DNA from: AP-15 sp963703745
GTDB lineage: Bacteria; Pseudomonadota; Alphaproteobacteria; ATCC43930; CGMCC-115725
DNA: 64,000 bases
NCBI GenBank assembly: GCA_963703745.1
Contig: CAVPFL010000004.1
Span: 248,001 to 312,000 of the forward strand
Direction: 5' to 3'
Shown: positions 36,323 to 43,952 of the stretch, piece after piece
How the letters are laid out: every line of letters begins with the position of its first letter
Numbering within the stretch: the first letter of the stretch is position 1
The notes under the pieces: generated by a model
What the model was told of the DNA's origin: nothing
The model's database searches: none
What the model saw: only the letters and a program-made list of their open reading frames with translations
Translations under genes and position numbers: made by a program

Positions 36323-37177
36323 ATGGATTTTGGCGCGGCGATGTTCTTCACCGACTACTCGATGAAGCCGGCCGAACTCGGCCAGGCGCTCGAGGCGCGC
36401 GGCTTCGAGTCGGTGTGGGCGCCCGAGCATTCGCATATCCCGAGCTCGCGGCTGACGCCGCCGGCGGGAGGCGGGCAACTGGGCAAGCAGTACTACGACG
36501 TGATGGACCCGTTCGTCACCTTGACGGCGGCCGCGATGGCGACAAAGACGTTGAAGGTCGCGACTGGCGTGTGCCTGGTGAGCCAGCGCGACACGATCCA
36601 GACCGCAAAGCTCGTCGCGACGATCGACCAGGTCTCGGACGGGCGGTTTCTGTTCGGCATCGGCGGCGGCTGGAACCAGGACGAGATCGAAAGTCACGGC
36701 ACCGTCTTCAAAACGCGCTTTCAGAAAATGCGCGAGCAGATCGAGGCGATGACGGAGATCTGGACCAAATCCGAGCCCGAATACGAGGGCGAGATCGTCA
36801 ACGTCCCGAAGATGCGAACCTGGCCGAAGCCATTGCAGAAGCCGCGTCCGCCGGTCATCGTCGGGGGTGCATTCCCGCACAGCGCGCGGCGCGCACTGCG
36901 CTATGGCGACGGGTGGGTGCCGAATGCGAGCCGGCCGACATATTCCGATGTCACCGAGTTTCTACCGCAATTCCGTCAGATGGCAGCGGAGGCGGGGCGC
37001 GACCCGGCCAGCGTGCCGGTCACGATTTTCGGATCGCCCGACAATCTCGACCGGGTCAAGCGCTATCGCGATCAGGGCATCGCAAGGGTCGTGACGATGC
37101 TGCCCTCGGCGCCGGCTGCCGAGGTCCTGCCGATCCTCGATCGCTGGGCGGCGCTGATCCGTCAGACGGCGCACTAA
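36323..37177 (+). CDS. LLM-class, probably F420-dependent, oxidoreductase
   Basis: 284 aa luciferase-like barrel of the TIGR03619-type group. Blocks: AMFFTDYSMKPAELGQALEA, SVWAPEHSHIPSSR (about 30-45), LKVATGVCLVSQRDTIQTAK, FGIGGGWNQDE (about 112) and PPVIVGGAFPHSARRALRYG (about 174). The group includes F420-dependent enzymes from actinobacteria. It sits downstream of another probable F420 enzyme in the same direction, which favours a shared cofactor. Stop overlaps the convergent SirB1 gene stop by four bases. Confidence 0.87.
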   Translation: MDFGAAMFFTDYSMKPAELGQALEARGFESVWAPEHSHIPSSRLTPPAGGGQLGKQYYDVMDPFVTLTAAAMATKTLKVATGVCLVSQRDTIQTAKLVATIDQVSDGRFLFGIGGGWNQDEIESHGTVFKTRFQKMREQIEAMTEIWTKSEPEYEGEIVNVPKMRTWPKPLQKPRPPVIVGGAFPHSARRALRYGDGWVPNASRPTYSDVTEFLPQFRQMAAEAGRDPASVPVTIFGSPDNLDRVKRYRDQGIARVVTMLPSAPAAEVLPILDRWAALIRQTAH

Positions 37178-38022
37178 TTCAATTGGGCGCGTAGCTGCTG
37201 CAGGATTGCCGCCGCTTGATGCCGCGCTGATCCCTCGGGGGCACGCACGATATACTGTTCGAGCGCCGCGCCGGCCGCGCGCATATTGCCGAGGTGCCGG
37301 TGCAGCATCCCGGCCTCGCGCCACAGCTCGGCGAGATCGGGCGCCAACATCAGCATCGTTTCGATCACCGCCTGCGCCCGCTCGTGGTGCTGCGCCTGCA
37401 GCAGGCGTGCCTTGAGATTATTTTGCAGGCGCAACAGCACGTCGCGATCCGATACCGTCATATAGTGCTCGGGCGAAAGTTCGCTGTCCGGGCCGGCGGC
37501 GGCCTTTAGCAATTCGCGCAGTTCCGCCGCACCGCATATTTGGCCGCCATGGAACGGGTCGACGATGACCCGCTCCGCGCCATTGGCCAGCCCGACCAGA
37601 AAGTGGCCGGGAAAAGCGAGCCCGGCGATATCCCATCCCTGGGCCCGCGCGGCATGGATGTAGAGGATGCCGAGCGCCACCGGCAGACCCTTGCGGCGGT
37701 CGACCACCCGCATCAGATTGGCGTTCTGCAGGTCGTCATAGCTCAGCTCGTCGCCGGAGTAGCCGTTTTTCAGCAGGATGATCTCGTTGAGCGCATGAGT
37801 GCGAGCGGCGAGGTCTCCGGCAGCACCTTGGTGGCGACCGACATCGCGGGCGAGCAGCCGCAGATGATCGCGATAGCGTCTGAAGGCAACCCGCGGGCGC
37901 TCGAACGAGGCGAGCGCCAACGCCGCCTCGGCAATCGGCAGAACGCGCTCGCCCGAGGCGCCCAGCTCGCGAAGAAAACGCGCGCATGTCTCCGGATCGG
38001 AGGTTTCTGGCGGCTCGTTCAT
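37174..38022 (-). CDS. SirB1-family transglutaminase-like/TPR protein
   Basis: 282 aa. Residues ~30-200 form a transglutaminase-like core (HALNEIILLKNGYSGDELSYDD, RKGLPVALGILYIHAARAQGW, FPGHFLVGL, and RVIVDPFHGG), and ~200-280 a TPR-like tail (LKARLLQAQHHERA, AGMLHRHLGNMRAAGAALEQYI). The family is widespread in proteobacteria; no catalytic Cys is obvious and its job is unknown. Start MNEPPETSDPE at 38022; upstream frame lacks homology. The BON lipoprotein gene ends 7 bases upstream, so the two are likely one transcript. Confidence 0.85.
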   Translation of the reverse strand: MNEPPETSDPETCARFLRELGASGERVLPIAEAALALASFERPRVAFRRYRDHLRLLARDVGRHQGAAGDLAARTHALNEIILLKNGYSGDELSYDDLQNANLMRVVDRRKGLPVALGILYIHAARAQGWDIAGLAFPGHFLVGLANGAERVIVDPFHGGQICGAAELRELLKAAAGPDSELSPEHYMTVSDRDVLLRLQNNLKARLLQAQHHERAQAVIETMLMLAPDLAELWREAGMLHRHLGNMRAAGAALEQYIVRAPEGSARHQAAAILQQLRAQLN

Positions 38023-38029
38023 TCCATCC

Positions 38030-38728
38030 TTAGAGCTTTTGGACCTCGACCGGTGTCGTCGGGGCGGCGGCCGGAGCCCCTGAGCTCGATGCTCCCGAAG
38101 GCGGCGGCGCAGCATTCTGGGCTGCAACGGGACTGCCCGGCCGGATATCGACATAGGAAACAACGCGCTTTACGTCCGGGGTCGTTCGTGCCGCCGTCGT
38201 GGCTATGTCGAGCTCTTCTTGGGAGCGCGCCGAGCCGATCAAATAGACCGATTTGTTCACGGTCTCGACCGTGTAGTTGACCGAGCGAACATTCGGATTG
38301 AAGGCCAGCTCGGTTCGCACTCGCGAGCTGATCCACGTGTCCTTGGCACTATCCCACGTACTTTCGTCCGGCGCGACTTCGATCTCGTCATACATCGCCC
38401 GCACACCCGAAACCCGGCTCGCGACCTCCTTGGCTTGCGCCTTGAACTCCGGGTTCGGTGCGGTCCCGGTCAACAAGGTGCGTCCCTCATAGACAGTGAC
38501 GTTCAGATCCCGTTGCATCAACGGGTTCGTCTCCAACCATGCGCTTTGAATATTCGTCTTGATCTTGAGATCGTCAACGGTGCCACCGGTGCCGCGTTCT
38601 TGGTTGGCGGCGTAGCCCGTCCCGCCGGCCGCGCCGAGGCCCGCGACGATGGCCGCCGGACATCCGCCGAGGACGACCGGCAAGGCAAGGATTAACACGA
38701 TACCGATGATCGGACGGAAACTCGACAT
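38030..38728 (-). CDS. BON-domain lipoprotein (OsmY/DolP-like)
   Basis: 232 aa. Lipobox ALPVVLGGC (Cys about residue 23) and a Gly/Ala-rich segment, then two BON domains: residues ~50-120 (DDLKIKTNIQSAWLE, NVTVYEGRTLLTGTA) and ~125-195 (SSRVRTELAFNPNVRSVNY, KSVYLIGSARSQEELD). A Pro/Ala/Ser-rich tail follows. Double-BON lipoproteins bind phospholipid and support outer-membrane integrity. It lies just downstream of yraN and rsmI on the same strand, as in many proteobacteria. Confidence 0.92.
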   Translation of the reverse strand: MSSFRPIIGIVLILALPVVLGGCPAAIVAGLGAAGGTGYAANQERGTGGTVDDLKIKTNIQSAWLETNPLMQRDLNVTVYEGRTLLTGTAPNPEFKAQAKEVASRVSGVRAMYDEIEVAPDESTWDSAKDTWISSRVRTELAFNPNVRSVNYTVETVNKSVYLIGSARSQEELDIATTAARTTPDVKRVVSYVDIRPGSPVAAQNAAPPPSGASSSGAPAAAPTTPVEVQKL

Positions 38729-38839
38729 GCTCGGCCCCCCGGCTGAGAAACAATCCCCGAGCCATTGTCGGATAAACGCGGGTCTCGTCCAATGGCGAGC
38801 GGGCTCTCGTACTACCCGCCTCCGAGACCGGGAGATTCG

Positions 38840-39229
38840 CTAGTCGTCGGCGCGCCATGCACCGCGCCAATGACGCGGCAGGCGCAGGGGCGCCACCAGC
38901 ATCAGGTCGAATCGGAGGTTGAGACCGGCGAGGTCGGATCGCTGCAGCAAAAAAGCTTCGGCGGCACGAGCGATCCGCCGTCGCTGGCGCGGCGCGAGTG
39001 CTACCGCCGCCGCGGCGAACTCTCCGCGCGACTTTACCTCGATGACCGCGAGCACCTTGCCGCGGCGGGCCAGAATGTCGATCTCGCCGGCCGGACAGCG
39101 CCAGCCGCGCGCCAGAATATGCCAGCCACGCAGCCGAAGGTGCCACAGGCAGAGCCACTCCGCCGCGCGGCCGCGGCGTTGCGCGCGCCGGCGGCGGAGC
39201 GCAGCACTCTTTCGCCTGACTTGCCTCAT
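38840..39229 (-). CDS. yraN: UPF0102 (YraN) endonuclease-like protein
   Basis: 129 aa with the restriction-endonuclease-like core: GRAAEWLCLWHLRLRGWHILARG, then AGEIDILARRG (Asp) and VIEVKSRG (E-x-K). The N-terminus is extremely Arg-rich (MRQVRRKSAALRRRRAQRR), which suggests nucleic-acid binding. Its ATG overlaps the rsmI stop as ATGA, the usual gene coupling. Family function is still unsettled, probably DNA maintenance. Confidence 0.92.
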   Translation of the reverse strand: MRQVRRKSAALRRRRAQRRGRAAEWLCLWHLRLRGWHILARGWRCPAGEIDILARRGKVLAVIEVKSRGEFAAAAVALAPRQRRRIARAAEAFLLQRSDLAGLNLRFDLMLVAPLRLPRHWRGAWRADD

Positions 39230-40074
39230 CCCTTCTCGCTCCGGATGGCGAGGGCTCGCCGATAGAGCTCGCGGCGCGGAAGGCCGGTTTCCGCGGCGAC
39301 CGTTGCGGCGGCGTCGCGCATGCCGAGGTTGGCGAGTACGGCTCGCAACCGGCTATCGACCACCGCCTGATCGGGTGCGGTCGGTTCGGGTGGGCCGACA
39401 ACGATCACTGCCTCGCCGCGCGGTGGCCCCGTTTCCCGGTAATGCGCGGCAAGGTCCGCGAGCTGCCCACGCCGGATCTCTTCATGCAGCTTGGTCAGCT
39501 CGCGCGCCACGGCCGCGGGCCGGTTGTCGAAGAGTTCGGCCATGTCGCCGAGGCATCCGGCGAGCCGTGAGGCGCCTTCGAAGAACACCAAGGTCGCTTC
39601 GAGAGCTGACCAGCGTTCGAGCGCGCGACGGCGCGCCGCTCGGCGCGGCGGCAGAAAGCCGCCAACGAGAAACACGTCGGGCGGCAAGCCGGAGAGAATC
39701 AACGCGGTCAGCGCCGCGGACGGGCCAGGTATGGCCGTTACGGGCAGATCTTCGGCAATCGCTGCGCGGACGAGCTTGTAGCCGGGGTCGCATACAAGCG
39801 GTGTCCCGGCGTCGGAGACCAGAGCCACCCTTTCGCCGCGGCGCAGGGCGGCGAGGATGGCCGGCCGTGCGCGGTCGGCATTGTGGTCGTGATAGAGGTC
39901 GAGCGGTGCGGTGATGTTGTAGCGAGCGAGTAGGCGTGCGGTCACCCGGGTATCCTCGCACAGGATCCGATCGACACCGCGCAGCACCGCGAGCCCGCGC
40001 AAAGTGACATCGCCGAGATTGCCGATCGGTGTCGCCACGAGATAGAGACCCGGTGCGAGTGTCGCTTCGGGCAT
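39226..40074 (-). CDS. rsmI: 16S rRNA (cytidine(1402)-2'-O)-methyltransferase
   Basis: 282 aa, normal length. Start MPEATLAPGLYLVATPIGNLGDVTL at 40074. Tetrapyrrole-methylase fold with ILCEDTRVTARLLARY (about 42), LVSDAGTPLVCDPGYKLV (about 88), VTAIPGPSAALTALILSGLP (about 110) and FLPPRRAARRRAL. It methylates the ribose of C1402 in the decoding centre, together with RsmH. The frame upstream of this ATG is open but not conserved. Divergent from the PBP activator gene. Confidence 0.95.
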   Translation of the reverse strand: MPEATLAPGLYLVATPIGNLGDVTLRGLAVLRGVDRILCEDTRVTARLLARYNITAPLDLYHDHNADRARPAILAALRRGERVALVSDAGTPLVCDPGYKLVRAAIAEDLPVTAIPGPSAALTALILSGLPPDVFLVGGFLPPRRAARRRALERWSALEATLVFFEGASRLAGCLGDMAELFDNRPAAVARELTKLHEEIRRGQLADLAAHYRETGPPRGEAVIVVGPPEPTAPDQAVVDSRLRAVLANLGMRDAAATVAAETGLPRRELYRRALAIRSEKG

Positions 40075-40148
40075 CGGATCGGGGTCGGGTTTACTCGCAG
40101 CCGGACGGCGGCTAGGCTCGCAGCTGCCGTTCCTGCCGGAGATCGCCC

Positions 40149-41396
40149 TTGCCGCGCCGGTGTCTTGTCCGGTTCGCCTCACTCTGCGTCGTCCTCGCCC
40201 TTGGCGCGCTCGCCGCTTGCGCGCCGCCGATGGTACCGGCACCGCTCGCTGGCCGGCAACCACCCTATGGGCGCTTACCGCCGCCGGTATCGCCCGCGGC
40301 GCCGGCGGTGGCGCCACCCGTAGCCGAGGCCGGGCCGGCCAAGGTCGCACTGCTCGTGCCGCTGTCGGGCGCCAACGCCGAGCTCGGTCAGGCAATCCTC
40401 GACGCGGCCCAGCTGGCGCTGTTCGAAGCACCAGACGATCGGCTGACATTGGTTCCCCGAGACACCGGCGGAACTGCCGAAGGGGCGGCCAGGGCGGCTC
40501 GCGCGGTGATCGCCGACGGGGCGCGATTGATCCTCGGGCCGCTGCTTGCCGCCGAGGTCGAAGCGGTCAAGGCACCGGCGCGCGATGCCCACCTCAATGT
40601 CATCGCCTTCTCGACCGTGACCGAACTCGCTGGCGGCAACACCTTTCTGATAGGCTTTCTGCCGCGCCAGGAAGTCGTCCGCGAGGTGGGCCTGGCGCGC
40701 GAGCGCGGCCTCGTTCGTTTCGCAGCACTCGCGCCAAACTCGCCCTACGGTCATCTGATGGCGGACGCGCTGCGCGACGTCGCTTCGGCGAGCGGTGCGA
40801 CGATGACCCGGGTCGAGTTCTACGACCCGCGCGCCGATGATACCGAATCGGCGGTCCGGCGCCTGATGCCCGCAGGTGGCGCCGCCGCCCCGGATGCCGT
40901 CGCAGCGGCTCCACTCTCGTTCGATGCATTACTGGTGCCCGAAGGCGGCACCAGGCTCAAACAGATCGCCCGTGAAGTCAAAGATGCGGAGAGCGGCACG
41001 AAACCGCTGCAGCTGCTCGGCAGCGGGCTCTGGGATGTGCCCGATCTCGGCAATGAGCCGGCCCTCATCGGCGGCTGGTTCGCCGCCGCGTCGCCCGAGC
41101 CGCGGCGGGTTTTCGAGCAGCACTTTCGGGAAGTCTACGGCCATGATCCGCCACGCTTGGCGTCGCTCGGCTACGACGCCGCGGCACTCGCCGGAGCACT
41201 GGCGCACGGTACCGGCGGCGAGCCTTTCTCGCAACAGGCGATCCTCAACCCGAGCGGGTTCACCGGAGTCGATGGGCTTTTCCGTTTTGCGCCCAGCGGG
41301 CTCGTGCAGCGCGGCCTCGCGGTGCTCGAGGTCGAGCCGCAAGGCGATGTCGTAATCAGCCCGGCGCCGCAGAGCTTCCAGGACATAGGCTATTAG
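40149..41396 (+). CDS. Penicillin-binding protein activator lipoprotein (LpoA-like)
   Basis: 415 aa. TTG is the only start that leaves a complete lipoprotein signal (RFASLCVVLALGALAACAPP, lipobox LAAC with Cys about 24); a GGAG lies eight bases upstream. A Pro-rich linker leads to a periplasmic-binding fold with KVALLVPLSGANAELGQAIL (about 67), PLLAAEVEAV, PNSPYGHLMADALRD (about 197) and LGYDAAALAGAL near the end. In E. coli, LpoA-type proteins switch on PBP1A from the outer membrane. The position next to rsmI/yraN is typical in alphaproteobacteria. Confidence 0.9.
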   Translation: MPRRCLVRFASLCVVLALGALAACAPPMVPAPLAGRQPPYGRLPPPVSPAAPAVAPPVAEAGPAKVALLVPLSGANAELGQAILDAAQLALFEAPDDRLTLVPRDTGGTAEGAARAARAVIADGARLILGPLLAAEVEAVKAPARDAHLNVIAFSTVTELAGGNTFLIGFLPRQEVVREVGLARERGLVRFAALAPNSPYGHLMADALRDVASASGATMTRVEFYDPRADDTESAVRRLMPAGGAAAPDAVAAAPLSFDALLVPEGGTRLKQIAREVKDAESGTKPLQLLGSGLWDVPDLGNEPALIGGWFAAASPEPRRVFEQHFREVYGHDPPRLASLGYDAAALAGALAHGTGGEPFSQQAILNPSGFTGVDGLFRFAPSGLVQRGLAVLEVEPQGDVVISPAPQSFQDIGY

Positions 41397-41635
41397 CCCC
41401 CCAAAGCTGGGGCGAAATTCCCGGTTATACGGGGAAATACCGGGAAAAAATCGCATCCTGACCGCAATACGCCTTCTTTTTCAAACTCTAAGGGCTCAAA
41501 CCCGTGCGTCAAACCGGGAAATTTTGACAATCTCTTGACGCATGCACCGGGAAAGACGGTCGACGAGTATGCGCGGGCACAGCTCTTTATTCGGGCGTAT
41601 CATACGCCCCAATCTGGCCGCCAATATGGCGAGCG
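41397..41635. promoter_or_regulatory. Gap with repeated ACCGGGAAA motifs
   Basis: TTCCCGGTTATACGGGGAAA, then ACCGGGAAAAAA (41440-41450), AACCGGGAAATTTTGAC (41512-41528) and CACCGGGAAAGAC (41547-41559) give three direct and one inverted copy of ACCGGGAAA in 150 bp. No gene is present. It lies between the converging PBP activator and TetR genes, where a promoter would not be expected. Confidence 0.4.
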
Positions 41636-42325
41636 TTACCCCGCTTCCGATCCTGGCGCCCGCGGCTGCCAGAAGCGGCAGCCGTTGAGGAGCAGATTGA
41701 GGCAATCAGCCGCCCAGGCCTTGAGCTCGGACTCGGTCATCGGCTCCCCGAGGCCGAGGGCGCGGCGCTGCGGCAAGGTGACGACGAGCTGGAGGAACTG
41801 CTCGGCGGCGACTGCCGGGCGGTCGATCGTCAGGGTGCCTGCACGCGCCTCGCGCTCGAGCATGCCGGTGATCTGCCCGACCACCTCGGCCCGGCCGCCT
41901 TCGCGCGCGACGATTGCGGCAAGCTCGGGGAAGCGCTGCGCCTCAGCCACCATCAAGCGGTTGAGCGCGAGCGCCACCGGCATCAGGACGGCGCGCAACA
42001 TCAGCCTCGCCAGGCGCTGCAGGACCTCCTCCAGACTGCCACCTTCGTAGAGGGGAGTGTCGGCCGGCGGCCGAAGCCCCTCGATGATCCGATGCACGAC
42101 GGCGGCGAACAGCGCCGCCTTGTCCGGGAAGCGGTGGTAAAAGGTGCGCTTGGAGATCCGCGCGCGCTGCGCCACCGCCTCGATGCTGGTGGCGCCATAG
42201 CCGTCGGCGAGGAACAGCTCGGTGGCAACATCGAGGATGCGCTCACCGAGAAGTGCCGCCGCTTCGCGCGATGGCCGCCCGCCGCGGCGTTGCGGGGCCG
42301 GCGTCGCCTCGTCTCCGCCGCTCAG
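41636..42325 (-). CDS. TetR/AcrR-family regulator, copy 1
   Basis: About 229 aa. N-terminal helix-turn-helix: GGRPSREAAALLGERILDV, ATELFLADGYGATSIEAV and RISKRTFYHRFPDKAALF; the C-terminal ligand domain ends ADCLNLLLNGCRFWQ. No ATG/GTG/TTG lies before the DNA-binding part; the frame passes back to a CTG at 42325, which overlaps the TGA of the preceding gene as CTGA. A GTG at 42175 would remove half the HTH. A second copy is at 53252, and 230 bp are identical between them. It probably controls the efflux genes nearby. Confidence 0.82.
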   Translation of the reverse strand: MSGGDEATPAPQRRGGRPSREAAALLGERILDVATELFLADGYGATSIEAVAQRARISKRTFYHRFPDKAALFAAVVHRIIEGLRPPADTPLYEGGSLEEVLQRLARLMLRAVLMPVALALNRLMVAEAQRFPELAAIVAREGGRAEVVGQITGMLEREARAGTLTIDRPAVAAEQFLQLVVTLPQRRALGLGEPMTESELKAWAADCLNLLLNGCRFWQPRAPGSEAG

Positions 42326-42587
42326 CGCCCGTAGTAACCCGCAGGCGTCCCGTAATAACCGGGGGGCGGGTAATAGGCCGGCCCGGGCGCATAAAACGGA
42401 GCGGCCAAGACGCGGACCGGGGCGGTCACGATCGTGGCGGCGCCGACGACCGCCGCGCCACCCAGCGCCGCCAAGCCGAAGACGGGCTAGCCGTGATGGT
42501 ATGGATGCGCCGATGCGGGTGTGAGGGGTGCGGCGGCAAGCGCAACCGCGGCGCAGGCACCGATAATCGCACTCTGTACTTCACCAT
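42322..42587 (-). pseudogene. Small secreted Pro/Tyr-rich protein, copy 1, broken
   Basis: Counterpart of the intact 95-aa gene at 53935-54222. Compared with it, one C is missing after the TACAGAG codons near 42571, shifting the frame, and the codon for Trp in HGWPVFG (TGG) is TAG here at about 42488-42490. Two independent lesions make it a pseudogene. Its 3' end YYGR-TGA still overlaps the TetR reading frame. Confidence 0.85.
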
Positions 42588-42639
42588 GACCAACTCCCCA
42601 TAAAAGCGTCGCGATCCCACTCGCGACCCAGGGGATATT

Positions 42640-42680
42640 AGGACGCAGAATAACGAAACGTATTCGTTGCGTTGCGTTTT
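42640..42680. promoter_or_regulatory. Putative TetR operator, copy 1
   Basis: AACGAA-ACGTA-TTCGTT (42652-42668) is a 17-bp inverted repeat with perfect 6-bp arms, followed by GCGTTGCGTTTTTT. The same flank occurs upstream of the second copy (54285-54312), where the core GAAACGTA and GCGTTGCGTTTTTT are kept. Position directly upstream of the secreted-protein/TetR pair fits auto-regulation. Confidence 0.45.
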
Positions 42681-42844
42681 TTATGAAAAAAATCGCGTTC
42701 CGCGTTATGGGCCAGAAATTCGCGATTTATGGTTGCTGCCCCCACCCGTCAGCCGCGGATACCAACCGTGGCTGCCAAACGCGCGAAATCTGCGTAAAAT
42801 TGGCGTTCGTAGAAATGTGCGGACGCCCGTGTTAAATAACATTC

Positions 42845-43153
42845 ATGAACCGTGACGAAGTTATCGCGACGTTGCGCGCTCACGAAGCCGAGTTGAGAGC
42901 CGCCGGCGTCGAGCGGTTGTCCCTCTTCGGATCGGTCGCGCGCGGTGATCAGACCGAGCGTTCGGACGTGGATGTGGCTATTCGCTTGAGCCCCGAGGCG
43001 GCCGACGGCGGTTTTGCGTATTTCGGCCGCCTAGACGCGCTGACCCGACGCATCCGCGATATCCTCGGACGCCATGTCGATGCTGTAACCGAACCGATCC
43101 GCACGGAGCGGTTGAGGCGCGCCGTCGAGAAAGAGGCTATGCTTGCCTTCTGA
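42845..43153 (+). CDS. mntA: Minimal nucleotidyltransferase, MntA-type antitoxin
   Basis: 102 aa. Signature GSVARGDQTERSDVDVA gives the GS-x10-DxD motif of pol-beta-like nucleotidyltransferases (about residues 29-43), with a third acidic residue in the DAVTEP segment. MntA proteins AMPylate and thereby neutralise HepT ribonuclease toxins. The gene overlaps the HepT reading frame by 11 bases, the normal arrangement for this toxin-antitoxin type II/VII pair. It appears intact, in contrast to its partner. Confidence 0.88.
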   Translation: MNRDEVIATLRAHEAELRAAGVERLSLFGSVARGDQTERSDVDVAIRLSPEAADGGFAYFGRLDALTRRIRDILGRHVDAVTEPIRTERLRRAVEKEAMLAF

Positions 43154-43502
43154 ACGGCGCGCCGGCCGATTCCAAGACATCCTCGACAATATCGTCCGCA
43201 TCGAGCGGTTCACGGCGGGGCTCGATTTCGAAACATTCCGCCGAAACGAGCAGGCGTTTTACGCAGTCCTGCACGCGCTCCTGATCATCAGCGAAGCCGC
43301 TCGGAGGTTGCAAGGGGACGCCGAAGAGCTGGCGCCCGAGCAGCCGTGGCAGGCGATCCGAAGTCTCGGAAACGTCCTTCGACATGCCTAGGATGGTGTC
43401 GACCCGAACGCGATCTGGCGGATCGTGCGCGACGATCTCCGCAGTCTGAAGCAGTCTGTCGAACGAGCACTGGGAGATTTTAAAGGCGATGGCGAGCCGT
43501 AG
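43143..43502 (+). pseudogene. hepT: HepT-type toxin with an in-frame amber codon at the HxY tyrosine
   Basis: Starts at TTG 43143. The first 82 codons carry the HEPN fold (ILDNIVRIERFTAG, FYAVLHALLIISEAARR, AIRSLGNVLRHA) and then TAG at 43389-43391. The frame continues after the stop with typical family sequence (DGVDPNAIWRIVRDDL, LKQSVERALGDF) to a second stop at 43500-43502, about 119 residues in all. The TAG falls exactly where Tyr stands in the Rx4HxY catalytic motif, the residue AMPylated by MntA. The toxin is therefore inactive unless the amber is read through. Confidence 0.85.
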
Positions 43503-43518
43503 TGCTGGGGGCGGTGTG

Positions 43519-43581
43519 CCGAGGCCGAGGGCACGGCCTGCGGCAAGGTGACGACGGGCTGGAGGAACTGCTCGGCGGCGA
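43519..43581 (-). pseudogene. 63-bp fragment of the TetR gene (third copy)
   Basis: CCGAGGCCGAGGGCACGGCC and the following 43 bases match positions 41751-41814 of TetR copy 1 with two substitutions and one missing base. It starts 17 bp after the HepT frame ends. No other part of the gene is nearby. Confidence 0.7.
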
Positions 43582-43634
43582 ATCGCTTGCGTCGCCTGTC
43601 GCCTCCCTCAGAGGCACCCGGTCTGACTTCAGGC

Positions 43635-43952
43635 TCACTCGTGCCAAGCCGGTGGAATGAGTACCGGCCGGTTCGGCGAGCGGGGCGTCGGCTCGGCCGG
43701 CCCTGTCGTTTTTGGCATGGGTTCCGCGTCAGGCACGATGTGGGGCGGGATCCCGGACCGCCGCACCCAAGCCGTGGGCAGGGTGTTGCGCCTCCGCTGC
43801 GCGGTCCGGACCATCACCAGACGGCGAACCTCTTCGGCCTCCGTGAGATCGGTCTCGGGCTCGTCAGGGCCCGCCAGAACGATCGCCTCCAGGACTTCGA
43901 TCATGGCGCGCCAACGATCGGTTGTGTCCGGCTTGTCGCGAAAATCGGTCAT
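43635..43952 (-). CDS. Hypothetical protein, partner of a sigma-like gene
   Basis: 105 aa, start overlaps the preceding sigma-like gene stop as ATGA, so it is translated with it. N-terminal half is acidic and helical (DRWRAMIEVLEAIVLAGPDEPE, EEVRRLVMVRTAQRRR); the C-terminal half is Pro-rich (PMPKTTGPAEPTPRSPNRP). I do not recognise it. The coupling suggests an anti-sigma or accessory role; this is speculation. Confidence 0.55.
   Translation of the reverse strand: MTDFRDKPDTTDRWRAMIEVLEAIVLAGPDEPETDLTEAEEVRRLVMVRTAQRRRNTLPTAWVRRSGIPPHIVPDAEPMPKTTGPAEPTPRSPNRPVLIPPAWHE

Noticed and set aside
42175..42177. GTG as the start of TetR copy 1
   Set aside because: It would remove the first helices of the DNA-binding domain that are conserved in the second copy.
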